Shown in pieces: positions 6,129 through 7,117 of a stretch of 7,117 nt of DNA. The stretch's first letter is position 1. Every line of letters begins with the position of its first letter. The notes beneath the pieces were generated by a model. It was not told the DNA's origin. It searched no databases and was given only the letters and a program-made list of their open reading frames with translations. The DNA is from Pseudomonadota bacterium (GTDB lineage: Bacteria > Pseudomonadota > Alphaproteobacteria > Sphingomonadales > Sphingomonadaceae). The position numbers and the translations under genes are program-made. Location of the stretch: contig JAEWJQ010000351.1 in the NCBI GenBank assembly GCA_023386515.1, positions 1-7,117 of the forward strand, written 5' to 3'.

Positions 6129-6150
6129 CCCCTCCTGCAAGCGGGAGGGG
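6129..6150. repeat. Imperfect 22-bp palindrome, second copy of repeat unit
   Basis: CCCCTCCTGC-AA-GCGGGAGGGG differs from the first copy at only two positions, the T at 6136 and the A at 6139. It has 9 Watson-Crick pairs and one T/G position (wobble in plus-strand RNA). The two copies flank an inner inverted repeat, which argues for one element rather than chance GC-rich sequence. Confidence 0.8.
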
Positions 6151-6194
6151 AGCAATGGCGCGGCGCTGCCTTGGCGTGGGCTGTTGCCGATGTG

Positions 6195-6228
6195 ACCCGC
6201 CGCGGCAAAGCCGCGTCGTCGAACGGGT
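6195..6228. repeat. Nested hairpin in the fliQ-fliR gap
   Basis: CGCGGC-AAA-GCCGCG (6201-6215) is a perfect 6-bp stem with a 3-base loop, and it is enclosed by ACCCG (6195-6199) pairing with CGGGT (6224-6228). No T-run follows on either strand, so an intrinsic terminator is not supported. Confidence 0.5.
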
Positions 6229-6241
6229 GCTGCGCCCCGCC

Positions 6242-6287
6242 GGCCGCGCTTGACCGCGTGGCGCGCAGCATGCGCGCTCTCGCGGCC
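6242..6287. repeat. Second nested hairpin next to the end of fliQ
   Basis: GCGCGCA-GCA-TGCGCGC (6261-6277) is a perfect 7-bp stem. It is enclosed by GGCCGCG (6242-6248) pairing with CGCGGCC (6281-6287). It lies seven bases beyond the fliQ stop and could act as a 3' stabilising structure on a processed fliP-fliQ transcript; this role is inferred. Confidence 0.5.
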
Positions 6288-6293
6288 TGCGCA

Positions 6294-6563
6294 TCACTTC
6301 ACCAGATCCGGAATGCGTTCGAACATCGCCACGGTGAAGTCGCTGAGCAGCCCCAGGATCAGGCTGCCGAAGATGACGATCGACAGCGCGACGACGAGCA
6401 GCTTGGGCACGAAGGTCAGCGTCTGTTCGTTGATCGACGTCGCCGCCTGGATCATGCCGAGGATCAAGCCGGCGAGCAGCGCCGGGATCAGGATCGGCGC
6501 GCTCGCCAGGGCGAGCACCCACATCGTCTGGTTGGCGAGCGTCAGGAAATAATCCGCGTCCAC
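6294..6563 (-). CDS. fliQ: Flagellar export gate protein FliQ
   Basis: This 89-residue protein has the normal FliQ length and its two membrane helices, about 14-40 (MWVLALASAPILIPALLAGL...) and 53-74 (PKLLVVALSIVIFGSLIL), joined by the short polar turn QAATSINEQTL that is strongly conserved in the family. FliQ packs around FliP and FliR in the helical core of the flagellar type III export gate. The start is GTG at 6563-6561, three bases after the fliP stop (6569-6567); no strong Shine-Dalgarno is present, so coupling to fliP is likely. The C terminus (FERIPDLVK) looks complete, so the odd DNA downstream did not disrupt it. Its stop is part of TGATG, the same arrangement that joins fliR to flhB and fliD to fliS, which is why a fliR start is expected there. 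Confidence 0.96.
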   Translation of the reverse strand: MDADYFLTLANQTMWVLALASAPILIPALLAGLILGMIQAATSINEQTLTFVPKLLVVALSIVIFGSLILGLLSDFTVAMFERIPDLVK

Positions 6564-6566
6564 GGC

Positions 6567-7117
6567 TCAGCTCGCGAAGGAATTGGCGAGGCTGCCCATC
6601 GTCAGCGCCCAGCCGTCGACCAGGACGAACAGCAGCAGCTTGAACGGCAGCGAGATGATCGTCGGCGACAGCATCGCCATGCCCAGCGCCATCAGCACGG
6701 TGGCGACGACCAGATCGATGACGATGAAGGGAAGGAAGACGAGAAAGCCGATCTGGAATGCGGTCTTCAGCTCGCTGGTGACGAAGGCGGGCAGGAGAAC
6801 CGAAAAGGGGATGTCCTTGGGCGACGCATAGGGGCCGCTTTTCGCCATCTGGGCGAACAAAGTGACGTCCTTGATCCGCGTCTGCTTGGCCATGAAGTCG
6901 TGCAGCGGCGCGCCGGCGCGCTCGATCATCTGCGTGCCGGCGAGCTGGCCGGCGGCATAGGGCTGGATCGCCTGGCTGTTCATCTGGCTGATCGTCGGTG
7001 CCATCACGAACAGCGACAGGAACAGCGCCAGGCCGATCAGCACCTGGGTGGGCGGCGGCTGCTGCAGACCGAGCGCCTGGCGGAGCACCGCAAGCACGAT
7101 AACGATCCGGGTGAAGC
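6567..7117 (-). CDS. fliP: Flagellar export gate protein FliP, C-terminal part (5' end outside window)
   Basis: The frame is open to the right edge of the window, so about 182 residues of roughly 250 are visible and the signal-peptide-like N terminus is missing. The visible part opens with FTRIVIVLAVLRQALG, followed by PPPTQVLIGLALFLSLFVMAP, both very characteristic of FliP. A periplasmic stretch with AQMAKSGPYASPKDIPFSVL follows, then the C-terminal helices AFVTSELKTAFQIGFLVFLPFIVIDLVV and ALGMAMLSPTIISLPFKLLLFVLVDGW. FliP is the main pore-forming subunit of the flagellar type III export gate in the inner membrane. It is the first visible gene of the fliP-fliQ-fliR-flhB-fliD-fliS run, and the operon promoter lies outside the window. 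A GTG at 7097 is in frame but internal to the conserved sequence and should not be taken as the start. Confidence 0.97.
   Translation of the reverse strand, partial: FTRIVIVLAVLRQALGLQQPPPTQVLIGLALFLSLFVMAPTISQMNSQAIQPYAAGQLAGTQMIERAGAPLHDFMAKQTRIKDVTLFAQMAKSGPYASPKDIPFSVLLPAFVTSELKTAFQIGFLVFLPFIVIDLVVATVLMALGMAMLSPTIISLPFKLLLFVLVDGWALTMGSLANSFAS

Larger units (their letters stand above)
6050..6291. mobile_element. Probable repeat-element insertion between fliQ and the fliR body
   Basis: Elsewhere this operon joins genes by TGATG or a few bases, but about 242 bases lie here. The fliQ stop (6296-6294) is itself part of a TGATG, so the ATG at 6294-6292 is where fliR would be expected to start. 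The codons that look like fliR residue 2 onward (TTA GGT TTC) begin only at 6049. The intervening DNA contains a pair of matching palindromes at 6056-6150 and GC-rich hairpins at 6195-6287, and I recognise no gene in it. It encodes no transposase, and I see no clear target duplication, so any element is non-autonomous and its exact ends are uncertain. The frame from the 6294 ATG stays open for 82 codons and stops at TAG 6048-6046. Its sequence (PLPLAGGAGGG, PPLTPPASGRG) is what this class of repeat gives when translated, so I do not call it a gene. Confidence 0.55.

Noticed and set aside
6195..6287. Hairpins after fliQ as an intrinsic terminator
   Set aside because: No T-run follows on the minus strand, and termination here would cut off fliR, flhB, fliD and fliS.
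6046..6294. 82-codon minus-strand frame from the ATG at the fliQ stop through the repeat
   Set aside because: Its product contains typical translated-repeat strings (PLPLAGGAGGG, PPLTPPASGRG) and no domain. It may be translated as a by-product, but it is not supported as a gene.

Overview
The window is GC-rich, compact bacterial chromosome that looks alphaproteobacterial, most likely Sphingomonadaceae. That placement rests on three things recalled rather than searched: the style of the siroheme-synthase-like protein, the Caulobacter/Sphingomonas-like flagellar proteins, and a CCCCTCCCGC...GCGGGAGGGG repeat of a kind common in sphingomonad genomes. No phage, CRISPR, tRNA or rRNA is visible, and I found no wholly new system. 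The window does contain a structurally odd operon junction and an eroded enzyme domain.

Left block (1-2149, plus strand). Three genes are joined by ATGA stop/start overlaps: the 3' end of lysA (diaminopimelate decarboxylase, last step of lysine synthesis); a siroheme synthase-type precorrin-2 dehydrogenase/ferrochelatase with a non-functional-looking stub of the CysG methyltransferase domain at its C terminus; and a CorA/ZntB-type metal ion transporter. The overlaps suggest coupled translation, although the three functions are unrelated. A 7-bp-arm inverted repeat lies about 30 bp before the transporter start. The convergent gap at 2150-2179 holds a GC-rich hairpin that may end one or both transcripts.

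Right block (2180-7117, minus strand, read right to left). This is a flagellar operon in the order fliP (5' end outside the window), fliQ, fliR, flhB, fliD, fliS. FliP, FliQ, FliR and FlhB are the membrane core of the flagellar type III export gate. FliD is the filament cap and FliS is the flagellin chaperone, so the operon runs from export machinery to exported cap and chaperone. Genes are packed with 1-nt TGATG overlaps (fliR/flhB, fliD/fliS) or very short gaps (3 nt fliP-fliQ, 44 nt flhB-fliD).

The exception is fliQ-fliR. Here about 242 bp of repeat-rich, hairpin-rich DNA separates a TGATG at the end of fliQ from the conserved-looking start of the fliR coding frame. The simplest reading is that a repeat element landed directly after the original fliR ATG. 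That left fliR without a normal start codon for its first membrane segment and put a Shine-Dalgarno-like arm of the repeat next to an ATT codon. This is the observation most worth following.
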